DNA of 64,000 nucleotides from Poecilobothrus nobilitatus (taxonomy: Eukaryota > Arthropoda > Insecta > Diptera > Dolichopodidae), in NCBI GenBank assembly GCA_947095535.1, contig OX352774.1, positions 224,180,965 to 224,244,964 on the forward strand, written 5' to 3'. The stretch's first letter is position 1; each line of letters starts with the position of its first letter. Shown here piece by piece: positions 36,831 to 49,540 of this stretch. The notes beneath the pieces are model-generated. The model had not been told where the DNA came from, searched no databases, and was given only the letters and a program-made list of their open reading frames with translations. Position numbers and translations under genes: made by a program.

Positions 36831-39800
36831 ATATAATCGTAAAGAAACTATATATAAAGTATACATATATACAATATATAGTTCTTTATTATTTTATTTA
36901 AAACGTAAAAATACAATTTTCAATAATTAATGCCTTTATGAATTTAAAATTTCTTTGCAAACGATATTTTTTGTAAAAAGACGGTTATTATTATATTTTA
37001 GAAGATGACCCTGATTTATTGAATATTGGAAACTCAATATATTATGTATACCTATTATTTATATTATAAAATGCATTTTATAAGATCCCCCTGATTTATG
37101 TAGTAATATTGAAAATTTTATTAAATTTTACATGTTACATTACATTTCATGTTTCCTCAAATAAAAAATCTTAAAATGATAAACTAACATTTCAAAATTT
37201 TGTTTATGTATGTAGAAAAAAAAGTAAAGAAAAAAAAGAAAAATTTAAAATTTAATGGAAACGAAAGAACAAAAAAAGAGCGTCTTATACATATGTATGT
37301 ATATTCTTTATATGGGTTTTTTTTCTTATAAAAATGGAAAATTAATAATGAAAATCAGAAAATTTTGGGAAAATATTGATATTGTAAGATGGCTGTACTG
37401 AATATTTATCATTTAAAAAAAAAACAATGAAAAGAGGTTGGTAAATCATTGAACAAAATGATTTTAAATGTCTATCATTTATAGATTAAATATTATGATC
37501 TATTCAATTTATAAATTTTTTAGCCAAGTTAATACGAAAAATTAATCAGAAACGGAAACCTCGAGTTAACTAAAATTTTAAAAATTTTTTTATTAAATGC
37601 TTTAAAACCGTTTTCAAAAATTTAAGTTTTCTTAACCAATTTTTAAATTTAATCAAATTAATATTTGCAAAATCATTAAATATATATATTAGGTTATTAA
37701 AAGGTTATTAGATTATTAGGTTAGGTTATCAAAATATTAATATATTAGGTTAGGTTTTAAGTGGCTGCCAAAAAGGCACACTTAGACCGTATTTGGTCTA
37801 TTATATTGATACCTATTATACCATCTATTAATATATTACCTAAATAAAAAATTTAATTAAATTTTAGAAGGATTGTACAACATAACATATTTTCATTATT
37901 TTTTTTTCAAAGTATAAAACAATATGGTTAATACAAATTATCTACTATAGAATTTAATAAAATAAATTTCAGAATTAATTTTGTTTCACTTACAAAATAG
38001 TAATAGTCATTTGATAATTTCCTATAATAAATTCTGATCCTAGAAAATGAGCTTTACAACCTAATTAGTACTTACTATTTTAAAATAATTTTTTCTTTAT
38101 TTCTATTTGTATCTCTTATTGTTTTTTTTTTTGTTTTAGTTAATTAAATATACAATTTTACAATTAAATATTTGAAAGTTAATTTTCTATAGAAAATATT
38201 TTTAAAAATACGTATTATTATTATTTGTAGCACTCACTTAAGTAATTACTACAGAAAATTCTTATATATACAATTATAACAATAATTATTGTACAAATAG
38301 TTAAAGAATATCTAAAGAATATATCTTTAAAAGAAAATAATTATGAATTAATTTCATTTGTTTTGCATTTTTATAAAATATTCAATTATTTCAAAAATTT
38401 TTCAATAACAAAACTTAAAAATAAACAAAAATATTGTATAAGTACATAAGTACTGAAAATTAAAAGAAAAATAGGGTTGAATAAAATGAAATTTTGAAGA
38501 TAAATTTTTTGCAAACAATTATTATACACTGCTGTTACTTATAATATTATCAAAAAACACAATATATACTATATATACAATGTTAAAGATATACCATAAT
38601 TATTTCTATGGTGTAAAATAAAATAAATGTTTGTAAAATGTTTAAATTGGAAAACAACAAAACAAAAAAAAAATAACTTCTACTATTATGTATACATTTT
38701 ATAATGGATTATTTTTACTATAGGATAGTATCCTTATATTTTATACAATTCTTATCTAACTGTTTATATTTATATAACTGCTACTGCTACTATACAATAA
38801 AATAATTTATTTTCCTCTCTTTCACTTATTACATTATATTTTGTAATTCAATGTTTTTTCTACTTTTTTTTACCTATATACATACTGTTCTTTTTTTTTT
38901 TTTTTTCAATATAAGTACATATACATACGTATATATATATTTTTTCGTGGATTTAATTGAGCGCAACAGAATTACAGCACAATAAAAATTAAAAAACAAA
39001 AATAAAAAATAGTATTCATCAGGATAATGGAAATTGTCCTTGAGATAAATTGTATAACGTAAAAACATTACAAAAAAAAAAAAACAAAAAAATATTTGAG
39101 AAAATATTAAAATTAAATAACAGACAGACAACAATAAAAATTGACTATAATTAGTGTTTTTATTATTCCTTTTTTTTTTTTTGTTTTTTTTTTTGTATTA
39201 TAATTTATTTTTAATTTTTACAAAATTAGAGTATTAAAATAAAATGAGCAAAAAAATGTGATTATGCAAATGCGTCTTAAAATAAAGATAGAAGTAATAA
39301 AAGAGAAGGAGAAAAGAGTGTTAAAATTTAGGAAAATAAATTAAAATATTTGTATTTTTAATATTAATGTACATATATACACATATTATTTATATACTTA
39401 CATTATTTAAAAGTGTGGCTATGATTTTTAGAAAAAAAAAAAAACAAAAAAACTGAATCTAAAATTTAGTAAATTTAAATATTTATTATGCATTTTTTTT
39501 ATATAATTACGTAGGTATAGTGAAACCTGTTAAAGTCAAAAATTATAACATAACTGATATATATCAGTTCTGTATTTTATGGCTGTTACAAAATTACATG
39601 CATGGATGCAAAAGAAAAAGTTTCTAAAAAAAATAGACTTTGAACATTCTTTATAGATAAAAATTTAAAAGGAATATACGGTACAATTTGTTTTTAATAT
39701 TTTGATCTAAACACTTTCTATACTGAAGTTTTTTCCAGTTATTAATCTGTTATTCCAGTTATTTTACTTTTTTCTTTATACAGAGTGATTTTTTTTTCGG

Positions 39801-40276
39801 TCTTGTTTATTTATAGGGTAGATATATTTGGGAAACCAAAACGATCAAAAAACAACTAATTAATAAGTTTGATACACCGTCAGAATGCTTTACACTTTGT
39901 ATTTTCATATTTTAAATAAAAATATTGAAAACAGAACTAATTTTTAAGAATTTTTTTAATCATTTCAAATTTTCTCCTTATGTTTTTTTCCCAATTATTT
40001 CATACAATAAAACCGTTTTACACAAGAGATACACAGAGATGCAAAATTTTTGTTTTGTGAATGTTTAACCTATTTTTTTCTTAAAAAAAAATCATAAATT
40101 TTATTTTTAAGTCGTCCTTACTTCAAAACTAAAAAGCCTACAAACTGAAATGATAATGGGCTATAAAGATAATTTAATAAGTTTTAAATTCTCTTTTTAA
40201 TTTATTTTAATATCTTCAGTAGTTCTAATTCTGTAGATATAATTTCAAAATAACATATTTTAAAAATTATAAGTAT
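36831..40276. other. AT-rich non-coding DNA, no gene seen
   Basis: It contains the TTAGGTTAGGTT repeat at 37745-37812 and a lone transposon-end-like TATACAGAGTGATT at 39777-39790 that matches the terminus of the foldback element at 20233. No protein-like ORF is present. Confidence 0.55.
37745..37812 (+). repeat. TTAGGTTAGGTT-headed dispersed insect repeat
   Basis: TTAGGTTAGGTTTTAAGTGG is followed by CTGCCAAAAAGGCACACTTAGACC and a short GACCGTATTTGGTC hairpin. From general familiarity, repeats with this order (TTAGGTTAGGTT, a GTGGCTG block, CACTTAGACC, GGTCTATT) are widespread in insect and especially fly genomes. I cannot verify that here. Partial TTAGGTTA units precede it at 37688-37730. 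Confidence 0.5.
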
Positions 40277-41045
40277 TTAAAGCCTCATAAACTCCTTAGG
40301 GGTCCTTGCTTCTCTTTGAAATGCTTTGAGAAGAGGCATCAAACTTTTAATCTTGCTAGAACAAGAACGCATTCCTATAAGGTATCTATAAAACAGGGTA
40401 AGTGTTCTTGTTAGATGACGGACACCGAGAGCGTAAAGATGACATTGGGATCGTTTATTAGACAAATTGCTCTATTTTGAATTTTATCTGGAAATCCCAA
40501 TGCCTTTTTGGAGGCCCAAATGTGCCCGAATATGTGCATTGTACTCTCAAATAAGCGTTGTTTTCGTAAGAAGCAACAACCGTGCTATCGTATGTAAAAC
40601 TATGGATTGGATTGGAGGTTATATAGTTAATAGATCATTTAGGAATATTAGGAGAGAACAGGTAATTAATGTGAGATACCAACATTAATTTTGAATTGGT
40701 CTGAGATGGGTTTGGAACCCATATTGGCGATCATGAATTAATCCTTTATTATATAGATATTTCAGAAGGTTTCTACACATTAATTAAATTTTTAATTATT
40801 TTGGAAAAGAGCGAAGTGATAGCACTAGCGTAGCAGTTCGAGGGATCAATTTTATCCTTTTTTGTGCGCTGTGTGCTGTCTTCCACTGGGTAGAAGAGAT
40901 ACCGAAGAGATAGATAAATGTAAGATTGCACGCTGGTTTCGCAATAGCAGAAAAAGTATTTTTAAAAACTGTGGCAGTAATGCCATCTGGACGGGATGAC
41001 TTTTTTGTATCCAAATGCTTACGAGCTTTAAGAACTGCACGAATC
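40277..41045 (-). pseudogene. Decayed non-LTR retrotransposon (LINE) ORF2 fragment
   Basis: On the minus strand, 41045-40796 encodes an N-terminal piece of a LINE reverse transcriptase. It has TKKSSRPDGI (family norm KSSGPDGI), then SSTQWKTA, and after a frameshift KKDKIDPSN..ITSLFSKII, which fits the KKGD..DPSNYRPI..SKI segment. 40570-40277 encodes the C-terminal region (ASKKALGFPDKIQNRAICLIN, then LTLFYRYLIG and SLMPLLKAF) in shifted frames. The RT core with the YADD box is missing between them, so it is an internally deleted, inactive remnant of a Jockey/CR1-like element. Confidence 0.8.
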
Positions 41046-43768
41046 CTTATTTTATAAGATTATTTTTGAATATTGCCAAGGAAAAACCTAAAAACTAAAA
41101 AACTAACGTTTTTTCATCTACTTAAGTAAAACCTTTCAAAACATTTTTACCTTTCTCAAAATTATTTTCAACTTTCATTAAAGTTTTTTATACATAGTTT
41201 TTCTATTTTTTTATATTACAAAACTTGTTAATATTGAACTTAAAAAGTTGGAGTAGAAAAATTGGGGCCAAACTTTAACATTTTGTCAGGCTACTAGTAA
41301 TAGAGAATTTCCAAAGATTTAATCCTTAATTTTTACTCGCCATGTATGATTAGTTTCTTGCTTTACGTACAAAAAAAACTGTAAATTCAATACGATAGCT
41401 ACTCTTATGTAGTAGAATGCAGTTGAGAAAAATAGTTTTACATTTTTAACAAATAAATAGCTAAATCATAGGTTTTATTTTAAAAAATCTTCTATTACTG
41501 GACAGACTATTTAATAAATTTTTATTTTTTATTTATTTATATTTTTGTATTTTGAAAACTCAACAATATTTTTAATAGCGTAAGTATAAGGGAAACCCAT
41601 TACACGCCCATACAAGGGAAAACACAAAATTTCTACGGTAATTTACACTTATTTTAAAACACAATTTAGTGCTTTCCAAATTATTGTATTTACGAGTATG
41701 TGAGATTTTTAAATTACGAGTATATGAGATTTTTAAACGAGTATGTGAAAGTTTGTAAAATTTTTTTAAATTTCGAGTTTGAGTGGCAACATTTTCATAA
41801 CCCTCGTAGAATTATATAAAAAAATTTCATCATACAAAATAATTTTTTGAGTTTTGCACTGAGTGAAAGATGAAACTAATAGTAAGCAAAATTTTTCAGA
41901 ATTATTGTAAAAAATGTAGGTACTACTTAAAATATTGAATAATTCATGAAAAAACCAAATTAATAATAATTATAAATACATAATTACAAATTTAAATTAT
42001 ATTTTATTATTTTTAAAGTAAAGTATTTTAATGAGCATTTTAAAAGTTACAACAGGTTCAGAAAAATTTTCCTTTTTTACTTATTTTTGTTGGGAAAATG
42101 GGAGCTAAATGAAATTAATTAATTACAATTACTTTATAAAAAAAACCGAAGTTTATGAATTTAAACTTAACTCCCATGCATTTTCTTAAATTATTTCTTA
42201 TTTTCAATTATTTTGTCGCTTCTACAAATAAAACATTTTTAGATTTTGTACCATATATGTAGCTACATAAGTACATACATACAAGTAATTTTATTCCTGG
42301 AATGACCGACCATTCATACAAGTCCCTAGTGTAAACTTTTCTATTTTTATTTTTAATTTAATTTCTTAAAAAATTGGTAAAACAAAATTAAACGTATCAT
42401 ATAACATAATATTATTACTCACAAAAACCGAACTATAGAATAAACCTTTAGTAAATATTTTTAGTATTCATAGTAATTATAATCATCAATCAATATTCAA
42501 GGATCTTTCTATTAATAATTTATAATGATTTGTATGTATGTATGTATGCATATTATGTCTATTATATTATATTATACATAAGACAATCCATATACAAGTA
42601 TCTTTATTTAAAATAAGTGTTATTGAAATATATAAAAATAACTTTTCTAATCAATAATATAATATATGATTGCATTTTTATATTTATAACTTTTCATTTT
42701 AATAACAAAAAGTTTTTTTTTACGAGTTAATTAGTTAATGTATACAAAAAAACAAAAAATCTGGCTTGTCAAAAAGTAAAACTTCTAGAGAAATGTTGCA
42801 AAAAAATCAAATCTTAAAAATTTTGTATAAGAAATAAACCGTTTAGACATAGCAAAAAGTAGGGGAAATGGTGAATTTTCAATTTTCATTAGAAATGTCA
42901 AGTTGAGTCTAAAATCCATATTTGGTTATATTTCTTAAAATAAAATTGGTTAGGAAAAATCTGATTGATCTCACAATTATTTAAATGAATAATTTAAAAT
43001 CTAATTTAATAACTAAAAATTTAGCATAAAAATATATTATTTAAGACAAGGTTTTGTATACCATCAGTTCTAACTGATGACTCTCACTATATTATTTTAT
43101 ACAGAACAGAAAACAACAAAAAAAAATTTATAAAAAAGTTAATTAAAAATGTATAATTAGAAAGTTTACAATACAATATTGAAATATAAAATATACTTCT
43201 GAAGAATATAATTTTGATATACGCAACCAACCGTCATGTTGAATAGAAAAACACAAAAATGTCAGAAAAATTAACATTTAAGTTAATGTGCATTATTTGA
43301 ATAAAAACTAAAAGAAAAGAGAAAAAATTGTTTTTTTAAAGTAACCAAATAATTGCATGATACATCAAAGTTGTATAGTTATAAAGAATGAAGTTTCTAG
43401 AAAATGAAACAAACAATATGTGTTAATGATAAATGAGAATAAAAAAAATTATATTACTATAATGTATTAAATAATTAAAATAAGAATATAATGCTATGTT
43501 CAGAGTAGAAGTAAAAGATTTCCAGAAAATATCACTATATCCGAAAAGATATAATTACAAATTACTTGTATGTATTTCATATCCGCAAAAAATCACTATC
43601 CGGAAATAAATAAGTTTTTCTATAACTAAAAGTATTCGCATTAGAAATGACATATACATACATAAAATATTATATCTACTGAATGTGAGTATACAAGATA
43701 GCCTTAATATGGGAAATAGATTTCTTTTGTACAAAGCAAACATTTTAAACAAAACAAGTAAATTAACA
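41046..43768. other. AT-rich DNA, no gene seen
   Basis: A weak fragment of the ~0.8-kb dispersed repeat lies at about 41750-41900 (GTTTTGCACTGAGTGAAAGATGAAACTAATAG). TATG repeats lie near 42533-42549. Confidence 0.5.
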
Positions 43769-43779
43769 ATTTATAAAAG

Positions 43780-43975
43780 AGAACCTATGTGGCCTAGTAG
43801 GTAAGAGGGTATAAAATACGCTATAAACACCGAGGGAGTGTGGGTTCGAATCCCACACACAACGTAAGAATAATTCCCCCTTACGACATTTATGTACAGC
43901 CACGCCTGAAAAGGAAAGGCTGTGTAAAATCGTTGTCACATTTATGTGGCAGAGAAATGCACCAAAAAAAAAAAC
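43780..43975 (+). mobile_element. Complete tRNA-derived SINE with perfect 11-bp target-site duplication
   Basis: It has an A box TGGCCTAGTAGG (43790-43801) and a perfect B box GGTTCGAATCC (43843-43853) within a GTGTGGG/CCCACAC T arm. A non-tRNA body follows (CCCCCTTACGAC, CGCCTGAAAAGGAAAGGCTGTG, TTTATGTGGCAGAG), then an A11 tail. ATTTATAAAAG occurs directly before (43769-43779) and directly after (43976-43986) the element. The intact duplication suggests a young insertion. The 77-aa minus ORF over it is spurious. Confidence 0.93.
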
Positions 43976-43986
43976 ATTTATAAAAG

Positions 43987-46900
43987 TACAAAACACCTAA
44001 TTACATATTATAAGCATGATCTTGTGAAGTATGAAGTAAAAAATGTCTTCATTTAAAGTAAAAATGTCTTCACATAAAAAACAAAAATATTAACTTAAAG
44101 TAAAAAAACCGTCAGTTAAAGTAAAAAAGGTATAATTTATGAACAACTAACAAGAATAACCTACATTTTAAGAATTATAAAAACAAAAATCTTGATAAAA
44201 TTTTTGGGGAGAAAACGTCATTAAATAACGACAAAGACAAAAGAACAACTAATATTCTCTTATTAGACGATTTATAGAAATTAATTAAACATGAAAACAA
44301 TTTTAGATTTGAAACGCGCAATATTCTGCGATGAGTCGAATACATCAATAAAATTCGTGAAACCTGGACACATTAAAAAAAAAACAAAAAACAAGAGGAC
44401 ATCGAAGGCCATTAACGAATTACAGGGTTATTTTCGTAAAATAGAGATGAAAAGAGAGGAAGTATTACAGAAACTAATGATTACTCAGAATTGCAGCTCC
44501 ATATATTGATGGATGGATGAATGCTATTGAATAAGTAATTCATCAAAATCAAATAAAATGAATATGTATAGGTAACACTAAAAACTTTACATATTTTTAA
44601 TCGATTACAATCCTTTTTGATCATTTTGGTTTATGGTTTGTAAATTATATTAAATTAAATTTAACAAATTCTGTATACGTGATCAAGATCTAAAACTGTC
44701 TCATGTAAAACTTTTGTATAAATAAAAAGAAATTTTCTGATTGAATCCAATAATCTATCCATGCAGTATTTCTTTATATTATCCAAAATACTTGGTACTC
44801 ATTTTACCAACATAATCTGCTCCAGTGATAACCTCATTTATAAACCTCACATTTACATAACAAAAATGCATATAAAAATATACTAATAATACTTTTATAA
44901 ATTGTAAGTAATTAATATTTACGACTTACGAGTACATATCAATTACTTTTTAATTTCACACATTTTCAATATACATTTTATACCTACATATATTTGTGCC
45001 AAATGTTTAGTTTATGAATGTTTAAAATAATAGAACAATTAAAGAAATTAATTTAAAAAAAAAAATTTTTAATTTTATTATCAAAAACAAAAATAAGCTG
45101 CTTATTAAGCTAACTTCATTTATTTTATAAATATGAAATAAGTACTTATGTATATTGAATTAATATTATTTTTTATAAATAAATTTGTCATTAATCGATA
45201 ACTAATATCAAGTATAAGTATTATAAAAAAAAAAATCCTCCTGAAAATAACTAAATTTTAAATTACATTGCTTGTAAATAATTATGAAAGTAAAAAATTT
45301 AAAATTAACCTCAATTTTAAATCCTGATGTTATAAAATGATAAAATCCAATAACTACAGATATAGTTTCTTTTGATTTTTCTTAAATTTTTGTCCTTAGT
45401 ATTTTAAGTCCATAAATCCATAAAATATTTTATTTTTGTATTTCTAAATAATATTATTTAAAAATATGTAGGTACATATATATATTCTGATATGATTATC
45501 TATATTAAATAAATTCCGTATATATTTTAGATTAATTATAAGTTCATTTTTTTTTAACTGACTGTTACTAATTTAAAAATGGCCGCTTTTCGTTTTCAAT
45601 TCAAAATTGTTTTACCTTTTTTTTTTTGTGTTTTATTTATTTTGAAAAATAATTACCATAATAATTATTGAAAATTATTCACATGTTATTTATAATTTAA
45701 AAATTAAAATGTTTTAATTTGTTTAATTATTTATTTTATTTGAATAATAAATTACTATGTGTTTAAGTATTTATTTATTTATTTTTTTAAATTAAGAGTA
45801 ATTTTAAGTTATTTTTGAATTTTCTTTTCTTTTCTAGTTTCTAATTTTTTTTTCTTTATATATTTTTTTACATTTAATAGTTTTTTTTTTTTTTTTTTTG
45901 TTTTTTAATTACTTATTTGTAGTTTTTTATTTTTTATTTTAAATTTAAATTGTAATACACATATTTAGAAATTTTATAATTAAAATTGTTCGCGCCGTGA
46001 AGATATCCAACAGACTGAAGTTTTTTTCTGTTATTTTAAAAATAAGTTCGAAATTATGTTTTTTTTTTATTTTTTTATTTTTAACGGGATCTTTTTCTTT
46101 CTTTTTTTTATTTATTTGTTTGTTTGTTTTTAGTTTTTCTATTAAAGCACCAGTTGAAAAGAGATAAATATATGGAATGGTATAAAAAAAAAAAAAAAAT
46201 TGAAAATATTTAGAATTTGTTTTTATATTATTATGTTATATGCGGATTTGTATAATGTTATATAGAACAAAAGTTGCACTACAAAAGTATCTATCTAGGT
46301 TTTTAGTATTTTCTTTGTTAATTGTATAAAATACGTAGTACGTACATATGTACATAAAAAAATAAATACCTTGAAATATCCTTTCTTTTATTTGTTTTTG
46401 GTTTTCGGTTTTAGTTTTTTTTTTTTTTTTTTATTTTTTAAACAATTTTTTTAATGTCCTGTATTTAGTTTGATTAAGAGCAGCACTTAGAAAATTTTAT
46501 ATTCACAGAGTAAATTCATTTAAAATATAACAGTAAAAAAAAATCTTTACTAATACATACATATAAGTAACAATTTATATTATTTTTAAAGTTTTCTTTT
46601 TAAATCATTCTAAAAATTTTTTAATTTAATTTTCTAATAAATTTAGAATTGAAAATATATAATGTGTATATATATATATATTTATGTATATAGTTTTAAA
46701 TATTTAATTATTATTTTATTCTTTTTTTATTAAATTGAGCTTGGGAATGCACTGTAGATTATTCAACTTTACTTAAACTTTAACTGGTTCTATCATTTAT
46801 TCAACAGATGAATTTTTTCTCTATATTTGAAAAAGAATGGCAAAAGCAAAAAAAAAAAAAAAAAATGAAAAATGAAAAAAAAAAATACATAGAAAAGTTA

Positions 46901-47980
46901 TCAATATAAAAATAAGATTATGCGCATTTATAATTTTCGAAAAATAAAAAGCTTTTGGAAATTTGATAAAACTTACATTGTTGGAAAATGAATTAATTAC
47001 ATTTAATAATCTTTATATTAAAATTGACCTACAAATAGAAAATTCCATTAATAAATTAATTTTATAAAACAAACATTTTATTTTAACATTAGTCTTAAGC
47101 TGTACATCTAATAATCGCTTTAATCAAATTTTCATTGAGAGTTTTAAAAATATCGCTATGTGGACGTTCAAATAACACAAACTATTTAATAATATTACCA
47201 CAACCGATGTGAGCTCAAGTTAATTCTACTATGTTGACTGTGCAGTTAGAGTTATGAATTATGATTTTAGAAGACAAGCGTATCGCAAACAATGGACAGT
47301 GCACACTTCTGTTCCTGTGTAATATTTGTAAAACGTTATTCTCATTATATATGTATGTATACGTTACGTAACATACGCCATACATACATATGTCTATTCA
47401 TTAATCAATAATTTTTGTACGTCTATCAATAAATAGATGATCGGCGACCAAACATGAATGAAAAGCTTAAACTATGTAGTGACTACAGTAAACAGTTACT
47501 GTTGTCATTTGTTAAAGCTATTGGCAATCACAACTGGTTTCATTATAATCGCTCATTTCTATATAAATGAAAAATACACTCAAAATTTGAAATAAAATCT
47601 ACAGAAAATTAAGTTTTAATTAAATTAGAGTTTAAAATCACCTGTATTTCTTAAATTACAATATCTCGTAACATAGTATATCATATGTAGCTCATATTTC
47701 GTTAAAGATAAACATATTGTAAAAAACTATGTTTTACTATAAAAATAAAGATTAACGCATTGAATTTTAGACTTTCATTTATCGATATTATATTTAGTTT
47801 TTTTAAATGTTCTATGCAACGGATATACATAGCTATTATTTTTAAGAATTATTCCATAGTTGCTCTAGTTTGCAGGATTTTAATCCTTATTATTTTTTCT
47901 TCAGTGCAGATAAATAAAATAGACGAACAGATATTTTTTTACATATTTGATAAGAATAATAATGATTAAATTTTAATTAA
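43987..47980. other. AT-rich DNA with two noteworthy islands
   Basis: No gene is recognised. 44291-44509 is a 72-codon Lys-rich plus ORF of unknown nature. 45936-46014 (minus) could be a short terminal exon. 47100-47570 is a more complex, promoter-like patch with the palindrome GTTACGTAAC (47363-47372) and a TATAAA box in CTATATAAATG near 47561-47571. The rest is poly(T), TA repeats and A/T noise. Confidence 0.45.
44291..44509 (+). other. Unrecognised 72-codon ORF
   Basis: The ORF starts at ATG and is Lys-rich (IKKKTKNKRTSKAINELQGY), with a short amphipathic segment RKIEMKREEVLQKLMI near the end. The composition is less Phe/Tyr-rich than local noise, so it could be an old coding fragment, possibly from a transposon. 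I see no motif that decides this. There is no splice pattern or nearby partner. Confidence 0.15.
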
Positions 47981-47984
47981 TTAT

Positions 47985-49540
47985 CTACGCGCCCCCATGA
48001 GACACATGTGTCCGAAATTTGAAGTAGTATTTAAATTCGAACAAAATTTTTCTCACAATGGTTTAAGCAAAAATTTAAGTTAATAATTTTATTTTGATAG
48101 AACCCATGGGGCATAGTGCGTGGACGCAATTACTCATGAATTAATACATATATCATATTTTAAAATTAAGATACTGGTAAATGGGTTCACGGAATATGAC
48201 ACATGAGTACATTTATTTTCTAGAATTTATCAATATAAAAGCAATAGTTGTAATAAATATCCCGAATAAACATATACAAAAAATGTTAACACAAAGTTTT
48301 TTAAATAGCTCAAGGCAAACATCTAAGTTAATAATTTTAATTGACTCATGGAACATAGTGCGTGGGCTCATTTACCTATAAGTATAAACTAATTACTTAT
48401 ATATTAATCTTTTTTAAATTATTTTACGGATAAAAGTGTCCACGGCCTGCGCACTAGGATGTTTGAGTACATAAAAATAATTTTCTCTGAATTTCGAATC
48501 TAACGGCATTTTAAATTTTTGTTGTCTTCTATTCATTATTATGTTATGATTTGAGTAGTATTAATAGTACTCAGTTACTCTCATTTTTCTACTTGGTTAC
48601 AGTACTAGTAACTAGGATAGGATCAAGCATACTATGAATTACGAATTACGATTTACGATGTATTGTATTAAGAAGATATTAAGTATATGTATTCAATTAT
48701 TTATATTAATTGTTGTTCAACTTCAAGGAGGTGAGGTGAGGTATAAAAAATGTGTTTAAAAAGTGAAAATTTAAAAATCATAAGGAACTTTATTTTTTGA
48801 AAGGGCACAGAAACAACAGATATAATATGATTGATAAAAATATAAAGCTTATAAAATATTTTTTAATAAATGTACATACATATAAAACTTATATAATATA
48901 TACACTTAATGAAAGTGGTACAATCAGATATAGGAGTTTTTTTTATTTATTTAGTTTTAACATTTTTTAACCAAACGAAGCAGTAAAATTCTCCCTAAGT
49001 ATGCAATTTAAATTAATAATAATTACATCTGAAATGAAATTTAAGAGGGGCTTCGGTGGCCTAGTGGGTAGGCGTGTGGCGTATTAACCGAAGGAGTTCG
49101 ACTCCTGCACAGGTTGTAAGTGTTTTTTTCTTTACATACCTCCGTTACGATCAAATATAATGTAAATATATAATATAAACAAAATAAATAATATTAGTAT
49201 ATAATTTAATAATAGTATAAAAACCTATAATGGCCTTGGTAGCCGATGGTTCAATAATATTGCATTACATTTATGTATGTAATATATTAATATAAATAAA
49301 TAAATAATAAATAAAATTATTTAGAATTATTTATATTTAAATATAATAAATGTAACTAAAATTAAGATACTAACAATAATAATTTAAATAACAATATAAG
49401 TAAAATATGTTTAATGAATAATTTGAACGACCTCATGCATTATAACGCGTGGGCGCACTTACCCCTAAACTAATCTATTATATTATTTTAAATTATTCTA
49501 CGAATATTATAGTCCACGCACTATGATGTTTGAGTACATA
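47985..49540. repeat. Array of palindromic units, interrupted by a SINE-containing repeat
   Basis: Left-type arms CATAGTGCGTGG(A/G)C occur at 48112-48125, 48354-48366 and, as CATTATAACGCGTGGGC, at 49438-49454. Right-type arms, their near reverse complement GTCCACG..GCACTA.GATGTTTGAGTAC, occur at 48438-48470 and 49512-49537, with a weaker one at 48185-48210. Units of about 240 bp also share AAGTTAATAATTTTA and TTTTCTAGAATTT-like blocks. The ~0.5-kb repeat at 48791-49316 lies between the second and third units. Confidence 0.65.
48791..49316 (+). repeat. ~0.5-kb repeat containing a tRNA-like SINE head, copy B
   Basis: It is nearly identical to 8863-9400, including the long 5' part (GGGCACAGAAACAACAG and following). 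The tRNA-like head (about 49048-49117) has GGTGGCCTAGTGGGTAGG, but its B box has been shortened to GAGTTCGACTCCTGC by a small deletion. The second partial head (GGCCTTGGTAGCCGATGG) and the AAAT tail are also present. No clear target duplication is seen. Confidence 0.8.

Noticed and set aside
40467..40688. 73-codon plus-strand ORF
   Set aside because: It is antisense to the decayed LINE C-terminal region, whose minus-strand reading matches known LINE motifs.
43763..43996. 77-codon minus-strand ORF
   Set aside because: It is fully explained by the reverse strand of the SINE and its flanks.
48181..48381. 66-codon plus-strand ORF
   Set aside because: It covers one unit of the palindromic array and is not preserved in the sister units.
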